Origin: Amborella trichopoda
Lineage: Eukaryota > Streptophyta > Magnoliopsida > Amborellales > Amborellaceae
NCBI RefSeq assembly: GCF_000471905.2
Contig: NW_006497754.1
Location: 3,977,283 to 4,041,282 of the forward strand
Direction of reading: 5' to 3'
Length of the DNA stretch: 64,000 nucleotides
Below, in pieces: positions 19,819 through 34,400 of the stretch. Below the pieces are notes generated by a model. That model was not told the origin of the DNA and did no database searches. It worked only from the letters and a program-made list of their open reading frames with translations. Within the stretch, counting starts at the first letter, position 1. Each line of letters starts with the position of its first letter. The translations under genes and the position numbers were made by a program.

Positions 19819-22800
19819 ATGGAAGGGCAGTATACCCAGCAGCGTTGTTACATGAATGGTGTGAAGCTTTCTATACCCCCCGAACAATCTGATAATGATC
19901 GAAGCAGTGGAGAATTGCGAGCGCTTGACTGCAATGTTGGCTCTCTCTGTGATCACATTCGATCAGAGGGCTTCAATGCTGGGGCTTTCTCAGATATTGT
20001 TGTCCAGGCCATGGGTATCTCTTACCACCTTCACCGCCTCATCCTCTCTCGTAGCTCCTATTTCAGGTCTCTCTCTCTCTCTCTCTTGCATCACATATTT
20101 ATATTTTGTTTTTTTCCCTCAGTTGTGGTTGGTTTAATGGTGGATACTTTTTATGAACTCAATTGTGCGCAACCTGCAAATTAAGATGCATGATTTTTTA
20201 GTTTTGTTGGTTATGCGTTGAGAATGTATTATGATCGAGTGTTGTTATGATCTTAGCACCATTATTCTTAATGTCTTCCTCCATCCACTCTTGTTCTTCT
20301 TTTCTCTATGACTTTTTATTTGTTTTTCTTTTTTGTGGCTATTTTGCTTCATATGGTGTTTTCTGCACCCCCAAAACCCAATTAAATTTTGCTTTTTATT
20401 TCAAAAAGCGATCAATATGACGGTTTTGCAATTTCATTGCAAAAGTATGCACAGGATGTTATTCCATGAGACATCCCAAACTTAGTAAGACAATGGCCAC
20501 TTGAGGTGATCAAATGTGTCTATCATATGATACCAAATGCTGATCCTACTCGCAATCAATAGCCTGTAGGGTATTTATTTATTTTGGTCACTCAATGCAA
20601 CATAATGCCTGTCCTTCACATGTTAAGCCACTTTTATTGCTCATCACAGTTATTACTTCCATTCATCCCTTGGGAAGAGGCATCTAAGGTATTTAAATCT
20701 ACCCCCCCCTTCCTTGTTTCCATAACTTTGTGGTGAATTTTCATCTTTAATAACATTGTTTCCTTTCTTAAAGAAATGTCTTCAAAACTACTTCGACAAG
20801 ACAACTTATTCTGATGTAGACTGGTTACTCTTATATTATTTTTTACACACGATGTTGTGTCATTCTTGGTACCTCTCTTAGTAATAGAGGCATAAGAATC
20901 ATGACATAGCCATGAATTCCTTTTCCAAAGCTGATTTCCATGCTATGCTACGATTCACCTTTAATATTTGGGTCTGTATTATATACCTTGAAGTAGTAAA
21001 TCTCAACTGCTGTTGAATTGACCTGCCAGATCCCGTTGCAATTCCATATATATATTTTTTTGATGGTGTTAATCCTTTTCCTCATAGCCATACTTTACGT
21101 CAACCTATTTACTTGCCATAGGATGAGTGATGAGATGAGGATGTTGAGTGGCAAGACAAGAAATGATAGAATTCAGAATGAATACATACGAGGGAACTTA
21201 GGGGTGATTCCAACACGTGATAAGATGAGGGAAAGTAGACTCCAACAGGCGATAATACAACACCAGTTAGGAGGGATGAATTGGTTAAAGTGGGAGGCTC
21301 TAAAAGGACAAGGGGAAGGTCCAAAAGGACATGGATGGAAGTAGTGAGAAGAGATATGATGACTTACGGTCTGATTGAGAGTATGATGGTTGATAAAGTA
21401 GAATGGTGGAACCAGATTCGTGTAGCTGACCTCAAATAGTTAAGATAAGTTTTGGATGATGATTTTTGGTGATTTAGTTAGTCAATTTACCGTGCTTGAT
21501 ATTTGTCTTTTGTGTAGAGTTATGAGGGGGCGGTCAAATTATATATTTGTCCTATATTGTTTTGTGTAAGAATGGGTGGCCATATATATATATGAGTTGT
21601 CGTGAATGCTCTCAGATCCGTAGAGTCTAATATGTTCTGTCATTTTAGTGGGTATCCTGATGTTGTTGCATATTCTTATTTTCTAAGGAGATTCTTAAGC
21701 ATTATTCATGGAGATAAATAGAAATACCTTCATTCTAATGTTCGTTATGTCTAGCATTTCCAAACTACAAAAACAAATTGGTCAAGATTTCACTTCACAA
21801 ACATGTGCACAGAGATACCCACCATTTTTATGTGACACGGGGCATAAATCGATGTAAGATAATGATTGACCTTTTATAATTAATTGAATCAAGGAATCAA
21901 TTACCAAAGCATACAACTATGCGTGCACTCTTTCTAAAGTTATATACCATCACCTTCTTTCATGTAAATAGCTTTCCTCTCATGATTGATTAATTTGTGT
22001 AAATGACCATTGGCGTGCAACTGAATCAATTGCTAATGCGTTGGAGGTACATATGGATTAATATTATTAATTTAATCATTTGCTTTATTTGTGATACTGA
22101 TATTGTGCAAATTCAACTTGCTGCATCATGCTTGGCAGGAACATGCTTCAAGGTCCTTGGAAAGAGGCAAACGCACCAACAGTCACATTGCATATTGATG
22201 ATGATAATGTTAACTCGGAAGCTATTGCAATGGCTTTGGCATACCTTTATGGGCATCACCCGAGGCTTAATGATAATAATGCTTTTCGTGTTCTTGCAGC
22301 GGCATCATTTCTTGACCTTCAGGTGTTTCTCTTTGAATTTTTATTTTTCGGGTGTCATTGGTAGAAAATGATGTTAGGATCATGGAGTTGAAACAGGCCT
22401 CATAAAATTTTCAATTTGGCTATACTCATCTATGTTTGTCATTTTTTGTAACTTTGTTGCATTCATATCACATTCCCATGTTTAGGATCTGTGTGCGATA
22501 TGCACGGACTTCATTATATCTGAATTATGGACATCGAATTTTCTAGCCTATCAGGTCAGCATCTTTCTCTCTCTTTCTCTCTCTCTTGCTCATTCACATG
22601 CTTCCTTACACACATTCACCATGGATTCTGCAATCATATCACATTTCCTGAGCTTTACAAATTGTTTTGTTTACCAATCAGATATTTGCGGAAAGTCAAG
22701 ATTACGGGATACATGGAGAACGTGTACGAAATGCTTGTTGGGGCTACCTATGTCAAAGTGGTACCATAGAGTTGAAGGAGGTACTTCACATATATTCCTA

Positions 22801-25449
22801 TATAATTGTTTCCGGACCAATTAGAGAAGCTTATAACATATTGCACAGAGTTCTTTGAACACTTTCGGTTGGTGCTTTAGTTAGACATGGATTTTCTTTT
22901 GCATGCTATGAATCCTTTAGCATTTTAGCTGATGCTGTGAAGGTTCACCATGACTCTGGTATTGAGGCAGTGAATTTTTTTTTCTTCTGGATCTCGTTTG
23001 CTGTCTTGTGCTTTTTATAATACAAGAATTGATCCAAGATGTATTGAATTGTGAACAATTTCAAGTTAACAATGCTGACCATAGTTATAAATGCAAAGCA
23101 TCCTTGTATTTCAGCATGGCTTTTTGGCAGTATGTTTCATTTGCAGAGAGTACCCTTTAGGCTTCAACAAGTGGTTATACATAATCAATTTCATGACATG
23201 AAGCAGTATAAAAGCATTTGAAACATCATTAAAAGGGTCACAAAAAAGCATATGAAGTATTTGAAATATTATTCTAAGTGGAACAAACTTGTCAATTCGA
23301 CAATTTCCATTAAACACAACAGTGCATATTTGGATGGATCCCATGGGAAGGAGCTTCGTTTGTATTGTTAGAGTGATTGTTAGAGTTTGGTGAAAAGAAT
23401 TGAAAGGATGAGAATCCATATATAGTGGAGTCCCATGTTGAGAATCATTATGACCTCAAGGAACATGGTCAAGTTGATTCTGGTGGTTCTTGTTCTTGAG
23501 TTTGATTGTATATTTTGAGACTTGAGAGTCGTACTTCGGGTGTAATCCTGGTCCATTGAGTGTGAGGTTGTTAAGCTTTCATTATTGCCAAAAAAAAACT
23601 CTTATCTTATTTTATATGTGTAATTTCCGGTTTCTGAATGCTGATACTTAAATAAACAATCGAGCATTGAATAAGAGAATTGACAAACACTGTTGAGTGG
23701 AACTCCACAGCATACCTTATAATGCACTCACTGGAGACGCAACTTTTGTAAAACTTCATTAGGGTAATATAACGCCTATCCACCTAGGTGAGTATTATGG
23801 TTATGTATTGCTCTGCAATATTTCTTTTCCAAAGGGCATTGAATTTGTTTGAGATGGATATCGTACATGAGATTAACTTTTCTTACACTTTATAAGGCGG
23901 GATTGCTTATTACATGTTTGTTTAAGGGACAATTTCCTAATTGTAGTGCGAATAATATGAGTCTTTTTGTTGCACAGGTTCTCCCTAAACTTTCTTCTCA
24001 AACATTGCATGCTCTTCTCACTTCAGATGAATTATGGGTACCCAGTGAAGAGAAAAGGTAAGAGAGACAAACCCCTGCCATAATCTGGATTTTCAAGTTT
24101 AGTGAAACCCTTTCTTCTTGTTTGAAGATTTGAGCTGGCATTATACGCCCTACTGGCAAAAAGTATGTTATTGGAGGCAGATAATAGTGAAGAACCAAAT
24201 TCAGAAGCGGAATCTAGTGCTTCTCAGAATGTTTCTGTTAAGGGGAAGAATTTGGTCGATGCAAGTGTTAATGAACAACTTCTAGAGTCTGGCTTAGGAG
24301 GGATAAGCTTATGCGATAAACAAGAAGGGCACAAAGCAGCTCATAAGATATTGGTTGAGCTCGCTGATTGTGTAGTAGATTTCAATGAACCACTGAAAGT
24401 GCAGCAAGGGTCATGCTCCCAGCAAAGTGTAGGTTCAAAATACGCAAACAACAAAGTTGGGGCGCCCAATTTACCAAGTAACTTGCATGGTGGTTTTGAT
24501 ACAATCAAGACATGCAATGTTTATGTGGAAATGCAAGAAAATATGGAGGAAAGTAGAATGAGTAGTAATGATGCTTCTATGGAGGAGGGTCCATCAGATG
24601 AAAATAGTTCACCATACCATGGAAATCATGATATCTGGGTTTCTAGGGATGAATCAAAAGCGACTTCTTCTATTGTGTCCCCTTGCAATGGGGTTATGCT
24701 AAATGATTGGGGACGATGCAATTTATCTCCTTCTCCATCATGGGGTGGCAGGGTAGTTGGTAGAAGACAGGCACCAAATTATGTCAAGGGGAGGCCTAAT
24801 ATACACAGTGAGGAGTATGATGCATTTCTTGGCATCTTTGAAGGGGGATCCCTTTTATACTGTAATATGTCTTTTGACGCATTGCTGGATGTGCGAAGGC
24901 AGCTCGAAGAACTGGGTTTCCCTTGCAAAGCTGTGTGCGATGGTCTTTGGCTTCAGGTTAGAAAATCAGCATACTTTTTCATGATATATTATATGTCATT
25001 ACTCACATTTGTACCTCATAATGAATACTCTCTTCTCCCTCTCTTGTCAGTAATGACATTGCAACACGAGCACTGATTCTCTCTTATCAGTAATGACATG
25101 TCAACCTGAAAATGAACTCTTCTCTCTCTCTCTCTCTTTCCGCCTAACACACACACACACACACATCAGGAGTGACATTCTAACCTGAAAACCAACTCTC
25201 TCTCTCTCTCTCATCAGTAATGAAGTTGCAACAAGAAAACTAATACTTGCTCTCTCATCAGTAACAAAATTACCCTGAATATGAAATTTCTCTCAACGCA
25301 CATGCGTACGCATACCAGTAGTGACATGCTAACGTGAACCAACCATCTCTCTCTCTCTCTCTCGCTCTAATTGATGAGGAAATTGCAACTTGTAAACCAG
25401 TGAGACTCTCTCGTCAGTGATGACCTGCCAACGTGAAATTAACACTCTT

Positions 25450-25490
<41 letters not shown>

Positions 25491-28400
25491 GTGACACACA
25501 CACATATCACAACGATAATAATGACATGCCAACCTGAAAACCAATAATCTTTCTCTCTCTCTCTTACATTTGTAATGACATGCCAAACTGAAGCCACCAA
25601 TTTCTCTCTCTCTCTCTCTCTCTCTCTCTGAAGTCAAATTGGTTTTCATGCAGACACTTCTCAGTCAACGGGTGCAAGATATAGGTGCTGACACCTGCAA
25701 ACATTGCAGCCTAATGAGCATTCTATGTGCATGTAGACAGCCATATGGCTTCTCACATGGTGGTAGCTCCTCAAGTTATTACAGGCATGACCATGATCGA
25801 AACAATGGACCCAACAATATTGGTAATCTATACTTAACTGATGCCCAAGGTGAAGCAAGTGGGCTATATGGACCAGTTCGTGTTCATGTGAGGGGACCAG
25901 TTGATGGATTAGCTGGTATAGGAAGAGGAACAACATTGGTTCCAGCTCCAGCTTGGCCTCCAACACGTTTTGTATTTTCTCGAGTCCCTTTCGGGCTCGG
26001 CAATAGGAGTTGCCAACAGTCACATGCTAATGATGAATCAGATGGAAGGGTTGATTTGAATGGCGGAGATGCCTCTGGTGATGGATTGACGGCCCTTGTT
26101 GGGTTAAGCCAAGGTAGCAATTGCGTCCCTGTTATTCCAGGCCAATCAGGGAGGTTGTATGAGCAAAGTTTGCAGTCTAGAACAACAGGAATTCCAGCTT
26201 CAGTTGCAAGTACTAGTGGCATTTCGATGCAGACTGTGGAGCAACGGAAACATGGCGTTGGGTTAGAATGGGAAAATGTGGAAGGTTCCACAATCTTCTT
26301 GGACTCAAGGACCCCATTGCGAAGCTTTCCTCCCTTTCGCTTTGGGTTAGTTATCTTAGACTATATTTTATCTCTTGTGAGCTAATGATATCTCTTCTGA
26401 AACCAGATCCATTATAAAAGAGCAAAGTTATCACTCAATTAAAAAGCAAATGGTGGCTTTATTCTATTGTTCTTGCTGCTAACGTATTCAAACTTAAGAT
26501 ACAAAGCTGGATACGGATAGGATGAGTAGGACTACAACTTCTTAACACTATCCAAAGCATTAAATACATAAATATTGACATGAGCATCCTATCTGACACA
26601 TGAATATGTTTTCATTATTTAAACTATTTTAAAATATTCATATTATGTTATGTATATATATCATTATATGAGATAATGTATGGAATTTTGGTTTGGGGAG
26701 CACTGGTTTCGTGTGGCGGGGATCTCGCCACAGAAGATTATGGTTACAAATGGAGCTAATTGTCACTCCCAGTCCCTGCATCTTTCTCTAGCTTAGCTCG
26801 TTGTCCCTCCACTCCCTCTCTCTATCTGGGAGAGGAATGTATCTCTCCCACCCAACCAAAAAACAACCTCCAAACCTTGTTCTCCTGTTCTGCAGGTCAA
26901 ACTCGCTCATGAACCGACAACCCTACCTATCTTTGAATTTATCCTCCTCTTCCTCCCCTCCCCCTCCTGACCTATACATAATCACATCCACCTGCTAAGG
27001 CCAATAGGGAAAGCTACTTCAGCGACTCAGAGAACCGCCCCCCCCAGCTCAACCTTTAGCCTATCCATCCTCCTTGCTCTCTACTTCAGATGCACCAACC
27101 CCATCGGCTCTCAAAACTCCTCTACACCCTATATTATAAAACTTAAGTGTGATCTTATTGTAAGGAAAGTACGTTGTCTTAGAAAGGTGCTGATTGGGTC
27201 TTTTCAACCCCAAAGGCACGATGTACGGGGGATTGAAAAATGGGGCTAAGCAGTTTTGGATGGAGTCACACTTGAACTGCCGCAAAATCATAGGAGGACA
27301 CCTTTTGTTCTCCTTCCCCTTGGAATATCGAGCACTAGAACCCTCCAAAGCAGAAACCTCATGTGCAAAGGGATTACTCTCACTACTTCTACTTGGGCAC
27401 AGCAGTTGGGGGCTGCTCAACCCTCCAAAGTGTGGATATGCATTTCCAATATTCCACTCCATACCTTGCATCTGGAAATCTTCAAACAAATTGAGAACCA
27501 CTGCAGAGGCCTCATCATCTTTGTAAAATGGAATTCCACCGAGTACCTTCCGATCCGCTCCATCCAAATATTGGTTCAAATGACCAATCGCCCTGATACC
27601 CCAATATTTCTGGCTCTCCATGGATTTAGATACCTACTGTGTTGCCATTTTGTGGGATGCTGCGTTCCCCTCTTCCCGGCACCATGGCTGAAACCTCATG
27701 TTCAAAGGGACTACTCTCACTACTTCTACTTGGTCACAGCCGTTGGGGGCTGCTCAACCCTTCAAAGTGTGGATAGGCATATCCAATATTCCACTCCATG
27801 CCTGGCACCTGGAAACCTTCAAACAAATTGGGAACCAACGGTAGAGGCCTCATCTTTGTAAAATGGAATTCCACCGAGTATCTTCCCATCCTCTCCATCC
27901 AAACGTTGGTTCAAACGATCAATCCCACCCTTATACCTGAATATTTCTGGCTCTCTATGGATTTAGATACCTACTGTGTTGCCATTTTGTGGGATGCTGC
28001 GTCCCCCTCTTCCCGGCACCATGGCAGTGACCATGCTCTCAACCATGCAAAACCAAGACCCTTGTAGGATTACTGCAGTCCACAGGAAATATAGAAGGCG
28101 GCCTTACCAGCGCCCATCTCAAGATCGCAGGGTTCCTATTCACCCCCAAAGTAGGATACCTGTATCTACCATGTGCACATCATCACCATCTTCTTCAGCC
28201 TTCCTGTAATCACTAAAAGTCCAACGGCTGCCTAGAGAACTGCCCCCCGATGATGCCCATCGCAACCCCTCTCGCAGAGGACCCCCACCACCCCCTTGTC
28301 TTATAATGCTACCCTACCCCTCTACCCACTTGCCGGGACAGCTTGCGGTAAGTGTTTCAAGTTCAAATGGCCTCCTGTCCTTAGGTGCATCTCCTTCCCC

Positions 28401-31400
28401 CTTGGTGGCACATTTTTCCCCATCAAGCCTTCCATCTAAGGATCCTTGTCGAGCCCCTACCTCGAGCCCTGCACCCCACATGCAGCAGATCCAGCTCACT
28501 CCTCCCCCCTGCCTCTACCCTCAAATCTTGAGGCCCTACCACTTCTACTAGCCCCTTCCGTACCCCAGGAGCCATCGGTACTTGATCCTCACCCCCGGCG
28601 TACTCATACGTCGGCCCACGTGATGGGACAGATGTCAGCCTTTGGATCAAATCCTATTGACCTTGCTAGCCCCGGACACTACGCACCCCTCCAAATGGCG
28701 CTCCCTCTCTCATCAATTTCTCCATCCAAGGGACCACTTCTTTTCTCTACCTCGAGCCCATGACCTCTTGCGGTGGATGCACCCCTTGGTCCATGCACCA
28801 CGTTGCCCCATTTTTGAAGATCAACCCACACTGGTGACCCACGGATTCCCTACTGTTATCCCACTACCCTGCTCATCACATGTTATGCCATCATATGTAT
28901 GGAGCTGCCCCACCCCAGAAACTCTAGCCCACACAAGCTCATGCCCCCTCAAGTTCCAAGCCCCACCTCCTGAGACCCACCTACCCCTTACCTCGGAGAA
29001 CTTAATAACAGACAGGTGTCCCACCACTTTGACCAATGAAATACATGTGGACCCCATCTCACCTTTTGTCACTCCATATCCTCGTCTTCGATCTCTCCAA
29101 AAGACAGCAACTTCAAAGTCTAACATCTACCCCTTTCATCCGAACCCTCCCAAAACTCTAACCCCTTGACCTCCCCATCCTCATGTCCTTTAGTTTCGCC
29201 TCCCATGGTCTTACACCTCATCTTCCTCCTATAACCCCCGACGACCCCCACCTGGGGCCTTGATCATACTTTTGCAACTCCCTCTTCTGGTAATGGAGGC
29301 ACTGCCTTTATCTCAGAAGAGCCAGGGTCAAGGGTGGCTGCTTTTCTTTTCTCAAAATGCATCTCCATTCCCCCCCTAGCCTTTTTTCCTCCTCATGGGG
29401 CCTATACTTCCCATTCCAAAACATGTAGCCTTTCCCCATTGCTTTCCAAGCCCCCTCCATCCTCGTGGGGCCTATACTCCCTGTTCCAAAGCATGGATAT
29501 CCCCTCCCCTCGCTTATATTTTGTACACCCCACCTCTACCCCTCCTTAGCCATAGTGATACTACAACCTCAACCACATGGACTCACATAGGTATTACCCA
29601 GGTAACCTTGATTGCTACCCTACCCTATACCTTGATCAACCTGAGGGCCTAATCCTCTCTAAACCATCACTGGACCAAAGACCACCCACGCATTTGTCCC
29701 TACCCTGCAGAATCTTGAGCTCCTAACTCAGAGATGACCCTTGTTTCCTTGAGGTCACATGCTATGTTGAGGTAGACTCCTCTGAAGACTCAGATGTTGT
29801 GTTCTTTCAATTAGTGGATTTTGAGTAAAAAAAAATATTGACCACACCCAGGGGGATATACACAAGGTCTTGAAAAGGCGATGGGATTCCATTTTGAAGG
29901 TTCACGTGGGGACATGGACAACTTTTTCTTTGCGGATGCAATCACGAAGGCCAAGGTAAGCGACAGAAGCAAAAGAAAGAGGGAGTTTCATGATCTCTCT
30001 TTCGGCATCTCCTATGAGAAGGAAGACCCGAGGTCCTCCTTATCTGACTTGGCCCTCTGGGCTGGTCAAGGTATCAGATGCTCCTCTAGGCACCTAGTGT
30101 CTTTCTCCAACAAAACACCATGGTGTTATCGTGGAATATCCAGGGTCTCATGAACTTTGCAAAACAACGCCCTCTAGGAATTTTGTTGCAAATACAACCA
30201 TGATATGATAGCAGTGGTAGAATCCAAATAACCTTCCCTTAATCTATCTGTCATTTGGAGCATTTGGATTTTGGGGCCGCATACCTTACCAATGGGTTGC
30301 CCTCGAAGTCGCTGGTGCGTCAGGGAGAATTTGGGTCATTCAGGACCCTGCCCTTCACTCCATTATGAACTCCCACACGGTGACTCTATGCTTAATGTTT
30401 GAAAATCTGTCGCCTAGGCGGTTAGGAGCCACAAAGAACCAAATTGCCCTAGGTGCTGAGGTGCCTTGGCACTCAGACACTGAGGACCTGCCTAGGCTAT
30501 GCCTCAAGCCCTTAGCCCTTGTAAGAGGGTGGAAAGATGTAGAGGGCAGGTTTGCCCATGTAGCTGTCACTTTAGATATCTTGAGGAAGCGGTTTCCTCG
30601 GTTGCCAGAAGTTCTACGGTATAAATGGTAATTTCACCCTAAGAAAGTATGTCGGTCTTTTATGTCATTTCCCCTCTCTTTAAGAGGGTAAAAGGGTTTT
30701 GGAGGGCATTACAACCCCCCAAAACGAATTTTCTTGCTTAAGAGAGAGAGACTCCAAAAAGTAAAGTTTTTTGAGATTTTAAAGATTGAAATCTTTTTCA
30801 AACTTCTCCATTTATTGTGAAAACGAGAAGTATTCAACCTTCTACTTTCTGTGGCTTGAAATGGCTATGAAAGATGATGAACTGATAATGCAGAATGTTG
30901 ATTATGGGAAATGGACATATTTAGATCTTTTATAGTTTTAGATTTGTAATTCAATTTAAATTTAAAACTAATGTATGTATGATGTCTCAAGTACTTGGAT
31001 AATGTTTTTATTTGTATTTTTTGAAAAAATGGTTTCTAAGATCAATTTGTGCCCTCGAACACCATTATTGGGGCCTAAAACCCCCAATGTCCTAAAAGGG
31101 CCACCTAGGGGAGAGATACCCACCCAGCTGCCTAGGTGGCCTGGACCCTTGGCAGCCTAGGAGGCTGAACCTTTTTTTTCCAACATTGCCTATGCCTTAA
31201 GAGAATTTCAGATGGTCTGCCTGGAAATGCTAGGTCCTCTGCCAGTACGCCTCTCAATTCTATTTGACAAGATCAAATTGATGGTGATTTTTTGGGCCTC
31301 TAAACACAAGATTTTCAAAGGAACTCATTATTTGGCATTCCATCAGGACTGGCTTCCCCTTCTACACCTATCTCTCTCTAGGGCCATTCGAGCTTCTTGC

Positions 31401-34400
31401 TGGAAGCCCCCTGATCAATGGGCCACCAAATTGAATTTTGATGGCTGTTCTCTCGTTAACCAGGGCCGGCCGGCATTGGTGGTCTATGGAGAAATCACGA
31501 AGTTCAGACCTTGCTTTTCATTCTCCAAATCTATCAGTCATTCAAACTCACAAGAGGCTGAGGCCCTGGCACTGCTAGAAGGCCTTAAGACTTTTTAACC
31601 ACAGCTGCCCCCCTACCCTCATCATTGAAGGCGACTCCATCCATGTAATTCATTGGGGTGTGCTTCCGCCCCCTATCCATGGTACCTAGCGCATATCTTC
31701 GAAGAAGTTTTCCACCTCTGCTCAGGCCTTGTGGTATCTTGGAATCATGTGTGGCGCAAATGCAATTTACATGTCAACTCACTTGCCAAAGAAAGTGCTA
31801 ATTCTCGAGTGACTGAGTAATTTTTTGCAGCCTTAGTCACTACTCTTGGCTGATGAACAGCAACGTCACAATCACTATCTATGTTTTCCTCTTTTTTTAC
31901 AGGTGCTCCCCGCTGGGGAGCCTAATTTTTTGGATGTACACAAGCCCGATACTTTGGGGTGATTTTTAGTAATACAATGTTAACTTCATCGAAAACAAAA
32001 AAAAAGCTCAGCAGTCTATGGTTCCATTACCCATCCCTCAGGAGCTAGTTCTGAGATGAACTTGATAGGGTTGTCTCTGCCCCTTGCTCTCCTTGGTGCA
32101 TAGGAGGTGACTTCAATGTTACCAGATGGATTTTCGAAAAGAAACAACAACAAAGTTCAAGTTTATGTTTGATTTCTCGAAGTTCATCTCCAGAAATTGC
32201 TTGATTGATATGCCCTCAAGTGGCTCACTTTTTACCTGGTTCTACCACTTGGAGGCCACTTGGCTTTCTAAGCTTGACAGATGTCATGTCTCTACCAAGT
32301 AGATGAGCTTTTTCTAGGAACCCACTCCGTAGCCCTCCCTAGGCCGAGAACAGACCACAAACCTATCCTTTTAGATACTGCCACAACCGTAATAACCAAT
32401 TAACCTTTCAGATTTGAACTCTCCTTGTTAGAAGAACCAAACATCAAAAACCTCATTAGGGATTGGTGGGCGTCTTACTCTGTTCAGGGGTGGGTGGGTT
32501 CTGCTTACCAAGAAAATTGCAGATGCTAAACCCTAAAGTTCTACCTCAAGAAGGAAATTCAGCCAGGCAAAAGCCTCCTTGCTGGCCATCGTTTATAATC
32601 TGGACTCAATTGAAGTAACTTAAACATTTTCCTAAGTAGAAAGAGATAACCGTATCAATGCCAATGGATTACCAATCCATTTTTGAGGAAAAGAGGAAGT
32701 CTTCTGGTTCCAGTGCTCTCAAGTGAAAGTTTGGGGACGAAAACATAGCCTTCTTCCATAAAATTGCAAACTGTAAAAGGCGCTACAATACCATATCCTA
32801 GATCCAAGAAAGGATCCAAGAATGGCCTAACCTCTTCGATAAACCCTTAGATATCGAAAGAATATCCTGGGTTTTTTGGAGAAGGAAAGACAGGTCGGTC
32901 ATTCTGGGTCTAGGGTTTCTTAAAAACTGAAAAAAGGTTCTCCAAAAAATGCTATAAAAAGTCTTGGCCAAGACCAGGCACCAGGCCAGAATGGTTTCCT
33001 GGTGGCCCCCTTTAGCAATTTCTGGGACTCTTTGGGCCCTGATACCTGTGCATTCTTCCATGAATTCCACCAGCGTGGAACCATTCACAAAGCCATGAAT
33101 GCCACCTTCATGGCTTTGACTCCAAAAATTGAAGACACAGACATCCTGTGAGATTTCAGGCTCATTAGTCTTCTCAATAGCTCCTACAAGATTCTCTCTG
33201 AAGTCTTGGCTTCCTGCTGAGGGATGTACTAGGGTACGTCATCTCTCCCCCTCCCAACCAGGGTTCATTAAGGAGCGCCAGATCCTTGATGGTGCCCTCA
33301 TAGCCCATGAGTGCAAACACTTGAGACATCTAGCGAAATTCCCTGAGTGATCATATGCTAGATTGTGAGAAGGCCTACAACCATGTAGTTTGGGATCTTA
33401 TCCAGGAAATCCGTATGAAGATGGATCTAGGCGAAAAATGGCAGAATTGGACAAGTGGTTGTGTTTCATTCCCGTCTTTTTCTATCCTAGTAAATGGTTC
33501 CCCTAAAGGTTTCTTTCCATCATCTACGGGCCTCAGCCAGGGGGATCCACTTTCCCACTTCCTCTTTGCTATTGTGGCCGAGGTGTTCAGTCATTCGATT
33601 GAAAGATTATTCCAAAAAGGCCCTTTGGAAGGTTTCAAAGTTGGCAGCCAAGGTCTTACTTTCTCCCACGTACATCATGCTAATGACACCCTGATTTTTT
33701 TTACGTCACCCAGCAACAAAAGGAGACTCTTTGGGTGTGCCTTAGGTGTTTGGATTTGCCACCTGTCTCAAGATCAACAGGGCCAAACATAAAGTTATAA
33801 GGGTGGCCATGGACCACATCCAAGTCCAAACCTTGGCTGATATCCAAGGCTCTGGGATAGATAACCTATCCAGATCTCCCTCTTTGCATTGGCAAGCCAA
33901 GAAAACAGGTGTGTGATCCCATGGTGGAAAACATTGACCTTAAGTTGGCTGGGTGGAAAGGTAGATTCCTCTCAATGGCGGGCCACCTAAACCTTATCAA
34001 GGCCACCCTCTCCAATGTCCCTATCTACCAAATGTCCCTATTTCAAATCCCGACCTCTGTTGCTACCCATCTTGAGGGAGATGAGGAAGTCCCTTTGGTC
34101 AGCTGAGAGTGGTGGGCACACCTGTTATCTTCGGATTAGGTTTGTCTAACAAAGAGACAGGATGGGCTGGGCATTTGTAGTCTCGGACTAGGTAACAAAG
34201 CCCTTATTGGGAAATGGTGGTGGAGATGTGTCACTTGGAGCAACCGCCTATGGCAGCAAGTACTCCGCCAGAAATATGATATTGACTCTCTCTCATGGCT
34301 GCTTGTTGGCGACTTCTAAGAGGGTCCTCACAGTTTGATCAGCTGCAGAAAAGGGGCATCCCTATTCCTAATAGATGTATCATGTGTAAAGCCGTGGAGG

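Noticed and set aside
24957..25076. Read-through extension of the BTB exon 6 frame past 24956
   Set aside because: The GTTAGA donor follows the conserved GLWLQ, and splicing to 25654 keeps a conserved-looking frame, so the extension is intron.
27061..27621. Minus-strand 186-codon frame inside the BTB intron
   Set aside because: It overlaps the 337-bp repeat of a LINE running in the other direction, the frame is broken in the second repeat unit, and no similarity is recognised.
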